A DNA stretch of 64,000 nucleotides from Rouxiella silvae (GTDB taxonomy: Bacteria; Pseudomonadota; Gammaproteobacteria; Enterobacterales; Enterobacteriaceae): positions 1 to 64,000 of the forward strand of contig NZ_MRWD01000014.1 in assembly GCF_002093625.1 (NCBI RefSeq), read 5' to 3'. The translations under genes and the position numbers were made by a program. The notes beneath the pieces are model-generated. The model ran no database searches. It was not told the DNA's origin and was given only the letters and a program-made list of their open reading frames with translations. Positions 47,513-57,305 of the stretch are shown here, piece by piece. The stretch's first letter is position 1, and each line of letters opens with the position of its first letter.

Positions 47513-48373
47513 ATGAAAAATATTCTCTCGATTCAATCCCACACTGTTTTTGGCCACGCAGGCAACAGCGCGGCAGAATTTCCTATGCGCCGCATGGGCG
47601 CAAACGTTTGGCCGCTGAATACCGTACAGTTCTCCAACCATACACAGTACGGCCACTGGACCGGCTGCGTGATGCCAGCCAGTCATCTGACTGATATTGC
47701 GCGCGGAATCGCCGAAATTAACCGTTTAAAAGATTGCGATGCGGTGCTCAGTGGATACATCGGTTCTGCAGAGCAGGGTGAACACATTCTTCAGATCGTT
47801 AAACAGGTAAAGGAGACGAATCCGAACGCGTGGTATTTTTGTGACCCAGTAATGGGACACCCTGAAAAGGGCTGTATCGTTGCCCCTGGCGTGGCCGAGT
47901 TTCACTGCAAGCTGGCATTGGTTAACTGCGATATTATTGCACCAAACCTGTTAGAGCTGGAAATGCTCAGCGGCCATACAGTCAGCAACGTTGAAGAATC
48001 GGTGGCGGCGGCGCGTGAACTGATCGCCAAAGGGCCAAAAGTGGTGCTTATCAAGCATCTGAGTCGCGCCGGATATCACAGCGATCGTTTTGAAATGCTG
48101 CTGGTCACCGCCGATGAGGCGTGGCACATTCATCGCCCGTTAGTTGATTTTGGCGTGCGTCAGCCAGTTGGCGTAGGCGATTTAACCAGTGGGCTGCTGC
48201 TGGTGGACCTCCTGAAAGGCGAGGCGCTGGATAAAGCCTTAGAGCACGTGACGGCCGCAGTCTATGAAGTGATGCTGGCAACTCATTCAATGGGTGAATA
48301 TGAGCTTCAGGTTGTGGCTGCGCAGGACAAGATTGTTAATCCGAGTCATCACTTCCCGGCGGTTAAGCTTTAG
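47513..48373 (+). CDS. pdxY: Pyridoxal kinase 2
   Basis: Phosphorylates pyridoxal in B6 salvage; 286 residues (E. coli 287). Conserved segments are [58 protein letters not shown] and the catalytic [11 protein letters not shown] near residue 220 that contains the Asp base. The ATG at 47513 has only a weak ribosome site. Convergent with gstA. Confidence 0.96.
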   Translation: MKNILSIQSHTVFGHAGNSAAEFPMRRMGANVWPLNTVQFSNHTQYGHWTGCVMPASHLTDIARGIAEINRLKDCDAVLSGYIGSAEQGEHILQIVKQVKETNPNAWYFCDPVMGHPEKGCIVAPGVAEFHCKLALVNCDIIAPNLLELEMLSGHTVSNVEESVAAARELIAKGPKVVLIKHLSRAGYHSDRFEMLLVTADEAWHIHRPLVDFGVRQPVGVGDLTSGLLLVDLLKGEALDKALEHVTAAVYEVMLATHSMGEYELQVVAAQDKIVNPSHHFPAVKL

Positions 48374-48485
48374 GCTAAACCCTGGCTGATTTTCATTGGT
48401 TGATGGGGACATTGAATGGGTGAAAACAGGAGGAGGGGGGAGTTTACGAATTAGATAAAACTCAGCCGCTTGCCCCCCATCACAG

Positions 48486-48509
48486 CCTTCCCCCGCAAGC
48501 GGGGGAAGG
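48486..48509. repeat. GC-rich palindrome between pdxY and gstA
   Basis: CCTTCCCCCGC-AA-GCGGGGGAAGG is a perfect 11-bp inverted repeat with a 2-nt gap, between convergent genes. GGGGGG (48434-48441) and CCCCCC (48473-48478) flank it on the left. Its form resembles dispersed intergenic palindromes of enterobacteria. It may also act as a terminator, although no T-run follows. Confidence 0.6.
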
Positions 48510-48563
48510 GGATACACCGCTAATCTATTGCAGTACACCTTGGTACGGGGAAGGGACTAACCT

Positions 48564-49169
48564 TTATTTTAGGCCTTCAGCCACCAAGGCGGCGTCAACC
48601 GCTGGGCGTGATGCTACGCGGTCAAGATACTCATTCAGATCACTGAGTGCAGACAGGTCAAATTTCAACGCTTTTGCCCAACCCATGACCGTAAACAGAT
48701 AAGCATCGGCCACGCTAAAGCGGTTACCGAGCAGGAACTGCTTACCTTTCAATGAAGAATTAACGTAGGCAAATTTTTTGTCGAGTGCTTCGCGGGTCAC
48801 GACTTTAAACTCATCAGGCGTTTTAGGATTGAACAGCGGGCTAAAGCCTTTATGCAGTTCGGTCGCCACGTAGTTGAGCCACTCAAGTGCATGATAGCGC
48901 GCCAGCGAACCCACTTCCGGCAGCAGTTGGCGGTCAGGTTTCTGATCCGCAATGTACTGAACAATCGCCACGCCTTCGGTCAGGATGGTGCCATCATCAA
49001 GCAACAGTGTCGGAATTTGTCCCTTAGGATTGACCTCGAAGAAGTCATCACCGTGCTCGGTTTTTTTGGTGGCCAAATCAACGCGGGTAATAGTGAAATC
49101 AATACCGGCCTCACGTAAAACGATGTGAGGAGAAAGCGAACAAGCACCTGGTTTATAATAAAGTTTCAT
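48564..49169 (-). CDS. gstA: Glutathione S-transferase GstA
   Basis: Beta-class glutathione transferase of 201 residues, as in E. coli GstA. The N-terminal thioredoxin fold has [20 protein letters not shown] with the characteristic Cys10, and the cis-proline/Ser motif NPKGQIPTL...[10 protein letters not shown]. It conjugates glutathione to electrophiles. In E. coli gstA is followed by dtpA; here 6 kb of other genes intervene. Confidence 0.95.
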   Translation of the reverse strand: MKLYYKPGACSLSPHIVLREAGIDFTITRVDLATKKTEHGDDFFEVNPKGQIPTLLLDDGTILTEGVAIVQYIADQKPDRQLLPEVGSLARYHALEWLNYVATELHKGFSPLFNPKTPDEFKVVTREALDKKFAYVNSSLKGKQFLLGNRFSVADAYLFTVMGWAKALKFDLSALSDLNEYLDRVASRPAVDAALVAEGLK

Positions 49170-49266
49170 ACAAACTCCGTCTGATAAGTTGGCCCTATCC
49201 TAGTGGGGAGCAAGGCAATTGTCAGGAACTAAATCGTAAATAAGAGGCGATTGTTTATATTATACG

Positions 49267-50133
49267 CTATCTGCTGACGCTGTTGAGATAATCCTTAACG
49301 GCTTCTTCAACGTTGACTGGCGCGGGAAGCAGCGGCGCACGCAGTTCGTTTTTCATCATCCCGTCGAGCGACAGCGCAAATTTAATTGCCGCCGGGTTGG
49401 GGGCAGAGAACATCAGGCGGATCATCGGCATGAGTTCAAAGAAATTTTTGCGCGCCGCGGCTAAATCTCCCGCTTCAACCTGTTTCACCAAGGCCACAAA
49501 CTTTTCCGGGAAAATATGCGACGAGGCTGCGATAGCCCCCGTGCCGCCCATGCACAGTGTAGAGAGAATCTGCCCGTCTTCGCCCGACATCACATCAAGC
49601 TCGCCGTCGGCGATAAGCGAACAGGTGAGATCATGGCTGCCGCCGCAGTCTTTAATAGCCACAATGCGCGGGTGTTTGGCCAGGCGTCGCAGCGTCTCCA
49701 GCTCAAGGTGGATGCCGGTACGATAAGGCACGTTATACACCACGATAGGCACGCTGGACTTGTCGGCCAGTTCAGTAAACCACACTTCGAGCGCGGCCTG
49801 TGAAGGACGAATATAGTAGGGCGCAGGCAGTAAAATAGCGGCAATTGGACGCTGGGTAATGGCCTGTTGCATCGCCAGTACGCTTGGCAAGTGGGTGCCT
49901 GAAAGGCCCATCATGACTTTTTCGCCGGGCACGACGCTAAGGACGACGTCGAGCACCTGCAACTGTTCTTCGTCGCTGAGCATGGGCGCTTCACCCGTGG
50001 TGCCGCACACCACAACGCCCGCCACGCCCTGTTTCATCACGTGATGACACAAAGACGACAGCGCGGGGAAATCAATTTCGCCCTGATTGAAAGGTGTCAC
50101 TAGCGGAACCCAAATACCAGAAAATGTTGACAT
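49267..50133 (-). CDS. Dihydrodipicolinate synthase family protein
   Basis: Class I aldolase of the DapA/NAL family, 288 residues. Residues known from E. coli DapA are all in place: Thr45/46 (GTTGE), Tyr107, Tyr133 (VVYNVPYRTG), Arg138 and the Schiff-base Lys161 (AIKDCGG). It could therefore condense pyruvate with aspartate semialdehyde. However, the main dapA of enterobacteria lies elsewhere (beside bamC), so this is likely a paralogue; a catabolic aldolase role is possible. It stands alone after gstA, outside the E. coli-conserved order. Confidence 0.82.
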   Translation of the reverse strand: MSTFSGIWVPLVTPFNQGEIDFPALSSLCHHVMKQGVAGVVVCGTTGEAPMLSDEEQLQVLDVVLSVVPGEKVMMGLSGTHLPSVLAMQQAITQRPIAAILLPAPYYIRPSQAALEVWFTELADKSSVPIVVYNVPYRTGIHLELETLRRLAKHPRIVAIKDCGGSHDLTCSLIADGELDVMSGEDGQILSTLCMGGTGAIAASSHIFPEKFVALVKQVEAGDLAAARKNFFELMPMIRLMFSAPNPAAIKFALSLDGMMKNELRAPLLPAPVNVEEAVKDYLNSVSR

Positions 50134-50405
50134 AATTTATACGCATGACCCGAAGGTCACCCAAAAAAGTGTAGGGGGAAGGCTTTCAAAACCTATTCAT
50201 AAGTTGCCGTTTTCCAGCTTACAAAGAGTCTGCGGTAAAAACCCTGCCTCGGCTAATGGAATGATTTAATAAGGCCGCGAGCATTATTGATGGCGCTAAT
50301 AATGACGCTTTTTACAGCGCTTTTTGAACCCTGTTCTTTCTGGCTTCAGAGGGGATAAACGTGTGTGCTGTGGCGCAGGACGGTATCCAGAATCAGACCG
50401 GCACG

Positions 50406-50684
50406 TTAGAGCGGAGGTGGGGCAGGAGGATTCGCGTGTTTTTCGCGGTACTCACGGCGGTAGGCACGCGATTTCATGCGGCCTTCCAGCCACAGGTAGG
50501 TGCAAACGATGCAAACGCCGCCGGAGAAAATGATATTGCGCATATCACGGTCGTAGAAAAATACCAGCATGCAGTCAAGCGCGGCGACAATGGCAAACCA
50601 TTTATGGACGTGCGAGAGCTTGCGGGTTTCTGCATTAAGGCGTTTTAGCTGACGTCCTTCATCCAGGACTTTTCGTTTTTCCAT
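50406..50684 (-). CDS. Small two-helix membrane protein, unknown
   Basis: I do not recognise this 92-residue protein. It has a charged N-terminus (MEKRKVLDEGRQLKRLNAE), two hydrophobic segments (WFAIVAALDCMLVFFY and IIFSGGVCIVCTYLWL) separated by a short charged loop, and a basic Pro-rich tail. A CAGGAAT-type site lies before the ATG at 50684; an upstream ATG is less likely. It lies about 100 bp after the LysR stop codon. Confidence 0.65.
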   Translation of the reverse strand: MEKRKVLDEGRQLKRLNAETRKLSHVHKWFAIVAALDCMLVFFYDRDMRNIIFSGGVCIVCTYLWLEGRMKSRAYRREYREKHANPPAPPPL

Positions 50685-50787
50685 GATGGCATTCCTGGTG
50701 AACGTAGGTTGTGAATTAAATATAACAAAACGAATAAGCAAATACTGGGCCGTAATGCAAAATTTCCGCAGCTTTTGTCAAAAAAGC

Positions 50788-51723
50788 TTACAGAGTGGTT
50801 TCAATAGTTTTAATCACACAGCTTATCTTGTCGCGTAGCCACATGATGGCCGGATCGCTATCGGCATGAGCGGGCCACACCAGGACATTCGGAAACTCCT
50901 CTAATTCTAACGGTACCGGGCTGCACGCGAGATTAAATGCTGCACTGTAGCGCTGGGCAATTCTTTTCGGCAGTGTCACCAGCACCGGCGAATGTTCGGC
51001 AAATGACAGCAGCGTGAGAAAGTTCGGTGCCGCAAAAATGGCATTCAAGGTGGCACCGGCGCGGTTAAATGCCCCTTCAATACATCCCATCAGCGTTTCG
51101 TTAAACGATATCAGCGCATGAGGTTGGGTGAGGTAGTCCTGTCGGCCAATGGGTGCGCTAAACGGCAATAACTTGGGATTAAAACAGCAGGTGAGCTGTT
51201 CGTTAAAAAGTGCTTCACTGCTGTGCCACTGGCCCTGTTCGCCAAAGCAGCCAACCGCCAGGTCTATTTCGCCACTGTCGAGAACCGCCCTGATATTTTT
51301 ACGCTCCACGTGGCGGGCAACAATCTTGAGTCCGGGCGCATTACGCTGCAAGTCGACCATCAGCATCGGCAGCAGATGCACCGCCAGTTCACTGGAACAG
51401 CCGATGCGAAACAGGCGTTGAGCCGTGGTGGCATCAAATTCTTCGGTGAACGCCAGCGCATCTTCGGCTTTTTGCAGCACGGGCCGAATACGCAGGCTGA
51501 GGCTTCGCGCGCGGCTAGTAGGCTGCATACTTTGCCCAACGCGGACAAACAGCGGATCGCCAAATAACATACGCAGCGTTTTCAACGAATGACTCATTGC
51601 AGGCTGCTGGATCTTCAGGCGTGCTGCGGCGCGGGTCACATTTAACTCTTCCATCATGGCATCAAAAGCAATCAGCAGGTTGAGGTCAAAATTACGTAAA
51701 TTGAAATGGTCGATAGTGGTCAT
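50788..51723 (-). CDS. LysR-type regulator of the hydrolase pair
   Basis: LysR regulator of 311 residues with the PcpR/NodD/LinR-like N-terminus FNLRNFDLNLLIAFDAMMEE and helix-turn-helix RAAARLKIQQPAMSHSLK. This branch often activates degradation of aromatic or chlorinated compounds. It is divergent from the metallo-hydrolase gene over 76 bp, so it probably controls it. Two in-frame ATGs (51732, 51723) are possible, neither with a clear ribosome site. Confidence 0.82.
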   Translation of the reverse strand: MTTIDHFNLRNFDLNLLIAFDAMMEELNVTRAAARLKIQQPAMSHSLKTLRMLFGDPLFVRVGQSMQPTSRARSLSLRIRPVLQKAEDALAFTEEFDATTAQRLFRIGCSSELAVHLLPMLMVDLQRNAPGLKIVARHVERKNIRAVLDSGEIDLAVGCFGEQGQWHSSEALFNEQLTCCFNPKLLPFSAPIGRQDYLTQPHALISFNETLMGCIEGAFNRAGATLNAIFAAPNFLTLLSFAEHSPVLVTLPKRIAQRYSAAFNLACSPVPLELEEFPNVLVWPAHADSDPAIMWLRDKISCVIKTIETTL

Positions 51724-51799
51724 GATTAGCATCGATTTGAGTAATGAGTGGGTTATTTATACGATGCTTTCACTAACAAAACAAGTGAAGGCAACCCTC

Positions 51800-52696
51800 A
51801 TGATCGAATCGTTATTGTCCTATCGGGTCGGAGATTTACGCATTACCCGTATTTCTGAAATGAGTTTGCAGGGAGGATCACCACAAGAGTTGTTTAACCA
51901 AAATTTTGATGCCGAGCAGTTCGCAGCCTATCGCGACAAGTCAACGGAGCATGACTTGCAGGCCGACGGCGAACACCTGATACAGAGCATTCACAGCTGG
52001 CTGGTGCAGTCGCCCGAGTATACGTTGCTTATTGACGCAGGATCGGGAAATGAAAAGGAGCGGCCTAATGCGCCCATTTTTCATCATCTGAATACCGATT
52101 TTTTGACTCGGCTTGCCAGTCTTGGCGTGTCGCCAGAGTCAATTGACTATGTGTTGTTAACCCATTTACACGTTGACCACGTGGGCTGGAATACACAACG
52201 GGTTGACGGCAAATGGCTGCCTACGTTCCCCAATGCGACCTACCTGTTTTCTGCCATTGAGGCCCGCTACTACGCCAGCAGCGCCAGCCACAACGAGGTT
52301 AACCGTACGAGCCTCGGTGTTTACGAAGACAGTATTTTTCCCCTGATCGAGGCCGGTGTGGCCAAACTCATCGGCAAAGAGGGCGGTGAAGTGCTTAACG
52401 GCGTGCGCTTTATTCCCACGCCGGGTCACAGCATCGACCATATGTCGATAAGCATTGAGTCTGGCGGCGACGTGGCGTTTTTTGCTGGTGATTTGATGCA
52501 TCACCCACTGCAGGTTTACAACACCGAATGGAACACCCGCTACTGCGAATTTCCCGCACAGGCCTCGGCTTCACGGCGTTGGGGGCTTGAATATGCCGCC
52601 GACAGCGGTGCCTTGTGGTTTAGCACCCACTTTGCCGGTACGTCGGTAGGCCGGGTGTATCGAGAAGACGAACAGTTCAGTTGGCAGTACCGTTAA
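51800..52696 (+). CDS. Metallo-beta-lactamase-fold hydrolase
   Basis: Zinc hydrolase of 298 residues with a full binuclear site: HLHVDH (His122, His124, Asp126, His127), His210 (TPGHS), Asp231 (FFAGD) and His277 (FSTHF). The layout is like AHL lactonases and related MBL-fold hydrolases of esters, lactones or organophosphates. The substrate is not known. The ATG at 51800 has a GAAGG site. It lies 42 bp before an alpha/beta hydrolase, and the two likely form an operon under the divergent LysR. Confidence 0.85.
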   Translation: MIESLLSYRVGDLRITRISEMSLQGGSPQELFNQNFDAEQFAAYRDKSTEHDLQADGEHLIQSIHSWLVQSPEYTLLIDAGSGNEKERPNAPIFHHLNTDFLTRLASLGVSPESIDYVLLTHLHVDHVGWNTQRVDGKWLPTFPNATYLFSAIEARYYASSASHNEVNRTSLGVYEDSIFPLIEAGVAKLIGKEGGEVLNGVRFIPTPGHSIDHMSISIESGGDVAFFAGDLMHHPLQVYNTEWNTRYCEFPAQASASRRWGLEYAADSGALWFSTHFAGTSVGRVYREDEQFSWQYR

Positions 52697-52737
52697 CAAC
52701 TTTATCCTATTGAACATAAAGACTATTTGGAGGAAAA

Positions 52738-53745
52738 ATGACACAGACTTACTCAACGGCGATACGGCCTGACGTTGATTCACTGGTTAGCGATCGTTTT
52801 ACCCTCGACAGTGATACGCCGGGGATCTCATTGCATTTACGCCATCGTCGTCTGGCTGACCTTGAGACGTTCAATGCCGATAATACGCTGGTGATGGTTC
52901 ATGGCGCGAGCTATTCGTCCGGAAGCCTGTATGACGTACGCTATAACGGCATGTCTTTCATTGACTATTTGGCACTGAGCGGGCTGAGCGTTTATGCGCT
53001 GGACGTACGTGGATACGGCCATTCAACCCGTCCATCTGAAATGTCCCTGCCAGCCGAAGACAATCTGCCGCTGTGCGGTACAGAAATTGGCATCCGTGAC
53101 CTCAATCAGGTGGTTGATTGGGTGAGGGAAAAGCATCAACTCGAGCGAGTGCAAATCTTTGGCATGTCGTGGGGTGGCAGCGTGGCGGGTGCTTTTACCA
53201 GCCGCTATAACGACAAGGTTAATAAGCTGGTGGTGCTGGCACCGCAGTGGCTTAACTCGGGGCCGATGCGCATCGATAACGGCGGTAAAATCGGTGCGTA
53301 TCGGCTTATTCCCGTTTCGCAGGGTAAAGCCAACTGGCTGGCCGCCGCGCCGGCGGAGCATCGCGATGGGTTGATCCCCGAGGGCTGGTTTGAGGCTTGG
53401 GCGGCACAAACGCTGGCGGAGGATCCGCAGAGCCAGAATTCAACGCCTGCCGTTTTGCGCGCGGTGAACGGTCCGGTTCAGGACGTGCGTAACTTCTGGG
53501 CGGTAGGCAAGCCATTTTATCGACCGCAGGACGTCACCCGTCCGGTGCTGTTGGTGCACGGTGAATGGGATGCCGATGTGCCGCTGCGCATAATGAGTGA
53601 TTATTTCACCTCATTCACTCGGGCACCCGTCAGACGCTGGGTCGAAATCGGTGAAAGTACCCACATGATGCTGATGGAGAAAAATCGCCTTCAGGCTTAT
53701 CGTGCGGTGAGTGACTTTTATCTGCGGCAAGAGCCGGAAGAATAA
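52738..53745 (+). CDS. Alpha/beta-hydrolase
   Basis: Alpha/beta-fold hydrolase of 335 residues. The nucleophile is Ser144 in GMSWGG; the acid is probably Asp278 or Asp280 (GEWDADVP) and the base His309 (ESTHMM). The oxyanion region is MVHGASYSSGS. There is no signal peptide, so it is cytoplasmic. A strong GGAGG site precedes the ATG. Coupled with the MBL-fold enzyme it suggests two-step hydrolysis of an ester or lactone, which is inference. Confidence 0.85.
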   Translation: MTQTYSTAIRPDVDSLVSDRFTLDSDTPGISLHLRHRRLADLETFNADNTLVMVHGASYSSGSLYDVRYNGMSFIDYLALSGLSVYALDVRGYGHSTRPSEMSLPAEDNLPLCGTEIGIRDLNQVVDWVREKHQLERVQIFGMSWGGSVAGAFTSRYNDKVNKLVVLAPQWLNSGPMRIDNGGKIGAYRLIPVSQGKANWLAAAPAEHRDGLIPEGWFEAWAAQTLAEDPQSQNSTPAVLRAVNGPVQDVRNFWAVGKPFYRPQDVTRPVLLVHGEWDADVPLRIMSDYFTSFTRAPVRRWVEIGESTHMMLMEKNRLQAYRAVSDFYLRQEPEE

Positions 53746-53750
53746 AAAAA

Positions 53751-53779
53751 GGGGGAACATAATGATTATGTTCCCCCTT
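53751..53779. terminator. Bidirectional terminator hydrolase/fabV
   Basis: A 12-bp perfect stem GGGGGAACATAA/TTATGTTCCCCC with loop TGA has an A-run upstream and a short T-run downstream. It serves the convergent alpha/beta-hydrolase and fabV genes. Confidence 0.88.
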
Positions 53780-53811
53780 CTCATCTTACCCACCGTAGTG
53801 GATGTGAACTA

Positions 53812-55011
53812 TCAGACCAGTTCAATCACGTCGAATTTAGCTTCGGCGCTGACGTCGGCGTCGTAATCAACGCCTTTCAGTCCGAAACCAAACAGACGCA
53901 GGAACTCATCTTTGTAACCCTGATAATCGGTCAGCTGATAGATGTTGTCATCATTGAGCTGAGACCAGATAACGCCACAGGTTTTCTGAACTTCGTCGCG
54001 CAGTTCCCAGTCGTCGAGGCGCAGACGGTTTTTCTCGTCGGTTTCCGGCACTGAGTTGTTGTAAAGCTTGGTCGCGAAAAGACGCTGGATCTGCTCGATA
54101 GTGCCTTCGTGAATACCTTGCTCTTTCATGATTTTGAAAGCGATAGAGATATAAAGCGGCATAACAGGAATAGCGGCAGAAGCCTGAGTAACCACTGATT
54201 TCAGCACGGCCACGTTGGCAGAACCGCCTTTGGCTTTCAGTCTGCTGTCGATAGCCTGAGCCGCGCGATCGAGATCTTCTTTCGCTTTGCCCAGCGTACC
54301 GTGCCAGTAGATTGGCCAAGTCAGTTCGGTACCAATGTAGGAATAAGCCACGGACTTAGCGTTGTCGGCCAGCACGCCAGCGTCGGCGAGGGCATTCATC
54401 CACAGTTCCCAGTCCTGACCACCCATTACCTGAATGGTGTCGGCGATTTCCTGCTCGTTGGCCGGCTCAACCACGGCGCTGACAAGTTTGTCTTTGTTGG
54501 TGTCCAGCGCGGTTGACTCATACGGCTCGCCAATTGGCTTGAGCGCAGAACGCACCAGCTCGCCTGAATCAGGCAGTTTACGCACTGGAGAAGCCAATGA
54601 ATAAACCACCAGGTCGATTTGACCCAGGTCTTCTTTAATCAGTTTGATCACGGTATCGCGGCATTCGTTGGAGAACGCGTCGCCGTTAATGCTTTTTGAG
54701 TACAAGCCTTCTTCTTTTGCCGCTTTATCGAAAGCCGCAGAGTTGTACCAGCCAGCCGAACCTGTTTTGCTTTCGCTGCCCGGTTTTTCGAAGAACACCC
54801 CAATGGTGGCAGCATCTGCACCAAACGCGGCGTTAATTCTTGAGGCAAGCCCATAACCAGTGGAGGCACCAATGACCAGGACGCGTTTTGGCCCGTCTTT
54901 CAGTTTGCCTTGCGCTTTCACGTATGCAATTTGCTCACGCACGTTGGCTTCACAGCCGATTGGGTGAGTGGTCGTACAGATAAAACCACGAATTTTAGGT
55001 TTGATAATCAT
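53812..55011 (-). CDS. fabV: Trans-2-enoyl-CoA/ACP reductase FabV
   Basis: NADH-dependent enoyl-ACP (or enoyl-CoA) reductase of the FabV/TER family, 399 residues, last step of each fatty-acid elongation cycle. The cofactor motif is [13 protein letters not shown] (47-59). The catalytic pair Tyr235-x8-Lys244 ([11 protein letters not shown]) fits the family rule, and YSLASPVR near 137 is typical. FabV enzymes are insensitive to triclosan, unlike FabI. E. coli lacks fabV. Confidence 0.95.
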   Translation of the reverse strand: MIIKPKIRGFICTTTHPIGCEANVREQIAYVKAQGKLKDGPKRVLVIGASTGYGLASRINAAFGADAATIGVFFEKPGSESKTGSAGWYNSAAFDKAAKEEGLYSKSINGDAFSNECRDTVIKLIKEDLGQIDLVVYSLASPVRKLPDSGELVRSALKPIGEPYESTALDTNKDKLVSAVVEPANEQEIADTIQVMGGQDWELWMNALADAGVLADNAKSVAYSYIGTELTWPIYWHGTLGKAKEDLDRAAQAIDSRLKAKGGSANVAVLKSVVTQASAAIPVMPLYISIAFKIMKEQGIHEGTIEQIQRLFATKLYNNSVPETDEKNRLRLDDWELRDEVQKTCGVIWSQLNDDNIYQLTDYQGYKDEFLRLFGFGLKGVDYDADVSAEAKFDVIELV

Positions 55012-55169
55012 GACAAGGCTTATCTTGTTGGTTATTAATGGAGGGTAATATTACCTTATTTTCGCGACAACCTTAAGACTCTGCTTTTGTATGTGAGCGA
55101 AATGTGCGGATTAATTTGCTGCGAAGAGGGCGGTCAGGGGAAAAGAGGATAAGAAATAAACATTTCGAT

Positions 55170-55197
55170 AAACCCCGCCGCCAATGCGGGGCGGGGT
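55170..55197 (-). terminator. Possible dtpA terminator
   Basis: A GC-rich stem ACCCCGCC/GGCGGGGT lies about 22 bp after the dtpA stop; it is followed on the minus strand by TTTATCG, a weak T-tract. Confidence 0.6.
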
Positions 55198-55218
55198 AAT
55201 TACACATTATCGGCAGTA

Positions 55219-56742
55219 TCAGGACTGGGATAATGCGGCTTTAGGCTGTGGCTCTTTATCATCGCTAACGCGGTCAAGCGTCATGCGATGCAGCTTGGAG
55301 GCCGTCAGCAGCATCAAAAGAGCAATCACGCCGGTCACGATACCAATTTGCATAAACACGTGGCTGTAAATGGCCAGTGACGCATGCGCATCGTTGATGT
55401 CGGAAGGGACGGCGGTCAGCGCGGCCACTTTACCGGCAATAATCGCCGCGGCAGCGGTGGTTAAATACCATGAACCCATGATAAAGCCCATCAGACGCTG
55501 CGGAACCAGCTGTGCCACCATCGCCAGACCCAGACCCGAGATCATCAGCTCACCAATACTTTGCAGCGCATAGCTCAGCACCAGCCAGTTTACTGAAACA
55601 ATACCGGCTTCATTGGCGAAGCTTGCACCCCACGGCAGAACCAGGAAGGCCAGTGAACACAGCACCATACCAATCGCAAACTTGTGTGGCATCGGCATGC
55701 GGTTACCCAGTTTGGCATAAACGGCGGCCAAAATCGGGCTGGCAACCATGATCCAGAACGGGTTAAGCGCTTGGTACTGTTCAGGCTGGAAATCGATACC
55801 CAGCAGGTGATTGTTCACGTTGTGGATCGCAAAGAAGTTCAGCGACGTTGGCATCTGACTGTAAAGCACGAAGAACACAATGGCTTCGAGCATCAGCAGG
55901 AACGCCACGATCATTTTGCGACGCGCAAGGCCTTGCAGGCCGAAGGTTTCTTTACCGAAGATAAAGATGATGCACACTGAAACCACCGCCAGCGCCCAGC
56001 GAGCAATTGACTGGTTGTGCAACAAGAAGCTGGAAATAGCCACCAGAGCCACCACGCCAACGACAACCATTAACAGTTTGCCGTAGTTTACCGGCTTGAA
56101 GTCAGGTTTTGAGCCGTGGTCTTTTACCCAGCGGCGGCAGAACATGAAGTTCACCAAGGTGATAAGCATGCCTACAACGCTCAGGGAGAACGCTACGCTC
56201 CAGCCGTACTTGGCCGCCAGATACGGGGTTGCCAGCATGGAGAAGAAGGAGCCGATGTTCACCGACATGTAGTACATGGTGAAAGCGCCGTCGAGACGCG
56301 GGTCATCTTTCTCGTAGCAGGTTGAAAGCAAAGAGGATGGATTTGCTTTAAACAGGCCACTGCCCACGGCGATGGTCGCCATACCCATGTAGACCCAGAA
56401 AATATCGTGACCGGAATAAGCGACCTGAGCATAGCCCAGCGCCAGCACCAGAGCGCCGAGAATAATGACGCGTTTGGAACCCAGCACTTTGTCTCCCAGC
56501 CATCCGCCAATGGCGACAAAGCCATAAACCAGTGCGCTGAAAGAGGAGAACAGGGTGATGGAGTCTGCTTCACTCAGGCCAAGCATTTTGACCAGATAGA
56601 CTGCCATGATCCCCTGCAGGCCGTAGTAACCAAATCGTTCCCATAATTCGATGGAAAAAATAAGGTAGAACGCGCGGGGCTGTTTGAAGGCGTTCATGCT
56701 GACGCTTTCGTTTTTAGTCGGTGTTGAGTTTGTCTTTGACAC
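55219..56742 (-). CDS. dtpA: Dipeptide/tripeptide:proton symporter DtpA
   Basis: POT/PTR-family proton-coupled di- and tripeptide importer (TppB) of 507 residues (E. coli 500). It has the PTR2 signature [13 protein letters not shown] and E-x-x-E-R motif [11 protein letters not shown] on helix 1, and GKANPSS-like [12 protein letters not shown]. Translation starts at GTG with a GAGG site six bases upstream; an ATG 15 codons later would cut off the conserved N-terminal tail. A 563-bp region lies upstream. Confidence 0.96.
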   Translation of the reverse strand: MSKTNSTPTKNESVSMNAFKQPRAFYLIFSIELWERFGYYGLQGIMAVYLVKMLGLSEADSITLFSSFSALVYGFVAIGGWLGDKVLGSKRVIILGALVLALGYAQVAYSGHDIFWVYMGMATIAVGSGLFKANPSSLLSTCYEKDDPRLDGAFTMYYMSVNIGSFFSMLATPYLAAKYGWSVAFSLSVVGMLITLVNFMFCRRWVKDHGSKPDFKPVNYGKLLMVVVGVVALVAISSFLLHNQSIARWALAVVSVCIIFIFGKETFGLQGLARRKMIVAFLLMLEAIVFFVLYSQMPTSLNFFAIHNVNNHLLGIDFQPEQYQALNPFWIMVASPILAAVYAKLGNRMPMPHKFAIGMVLCSLAFLVLPWGASFANEAGIVSVNWLVLSYALQSIGELMISGLGLAMVAQLVPQRLMGFIMGSWYLTTAAAAIIAGKVAALTAVPSDINDAHASLAIYSHVFMQIGIVTGVIALLMLLTASKLHRMTLDRVSDDKEPQPKAALSQS

Positions 56743-57305
56743 GAATACCTCTGTTTATCTCTTCCTGCCTCATAGACGGGCAGCACATAAGTCGTGCAGG
56801 TATGCACTCTTAGCATAGTTATAGGATGTATGACGGCGGGTAATGTTCACTATCTTGACGATTCAGGCAAGCTTTTTGTCATATTCCGTTACAGTTATGC
56901 CTGACAGTCTGATTAAACTCTAATCGAATTGTTATGCGGTATTTAAAATTGGGTTTAATTAAATAGTTGAATTTATATGCTGATTAATTATCAATCACTC
57001 ATGGAGTGGTGATAATCGCTGCTCATTGGTCAACTATCGGATTTATGATGTGAATTTATAGGAATTTGCTGAGTGTAAGCTCTGCGATAACGCTTTTTTG
57101 CAGGATTTTGTAAATGGGTGCTTTGAGGGGTTTTGCAAGCGTTTTTAGGCCGATGATTGTAATGTGATATTCGTCACTTTTTAACACTAAATTTTAGATA
57201 GGAAATAAGAAATGTAACGGTCAGAGCGGTAGAAAACAGAAGGGATCACTATCACGAGGTAATTACAGGGTGCTTTACCCTGTAATAACCCTGTAAACGG
57301 TTGGG
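56743..57305. other. dtpA upstream region, no gene seen
   Basis: AT-rich 563-bp region. It contains the dtpA promoter, a CRP-like site (57161-57182) over 400 bp from dtpA, and near its right end three copies of the 9-mer ACCCTGTAA, one inverted: TTACAGGGT at 57263-57271, then 57277-57285 and 57288-57296. The first two form a hairpin with a 5-nt loop 21 bp after the next gene's stop, perhaps its terminator. No open frame with a ribosome site was found. Confidence 0.5.
57161..57182. promoter_or_regulatory. CRP-like site without an adjacent gene
   Basis: AATGTGATATTCGTCACTTTTT fits the CRP consensus (TGTGA-N6-TCACA) at nine of ten core bases, with A/T flanks. It is about 420 bp from the dtpA start and beyond the end of the gene to the right, so its target is unclear. 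Confidence 0.5.
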
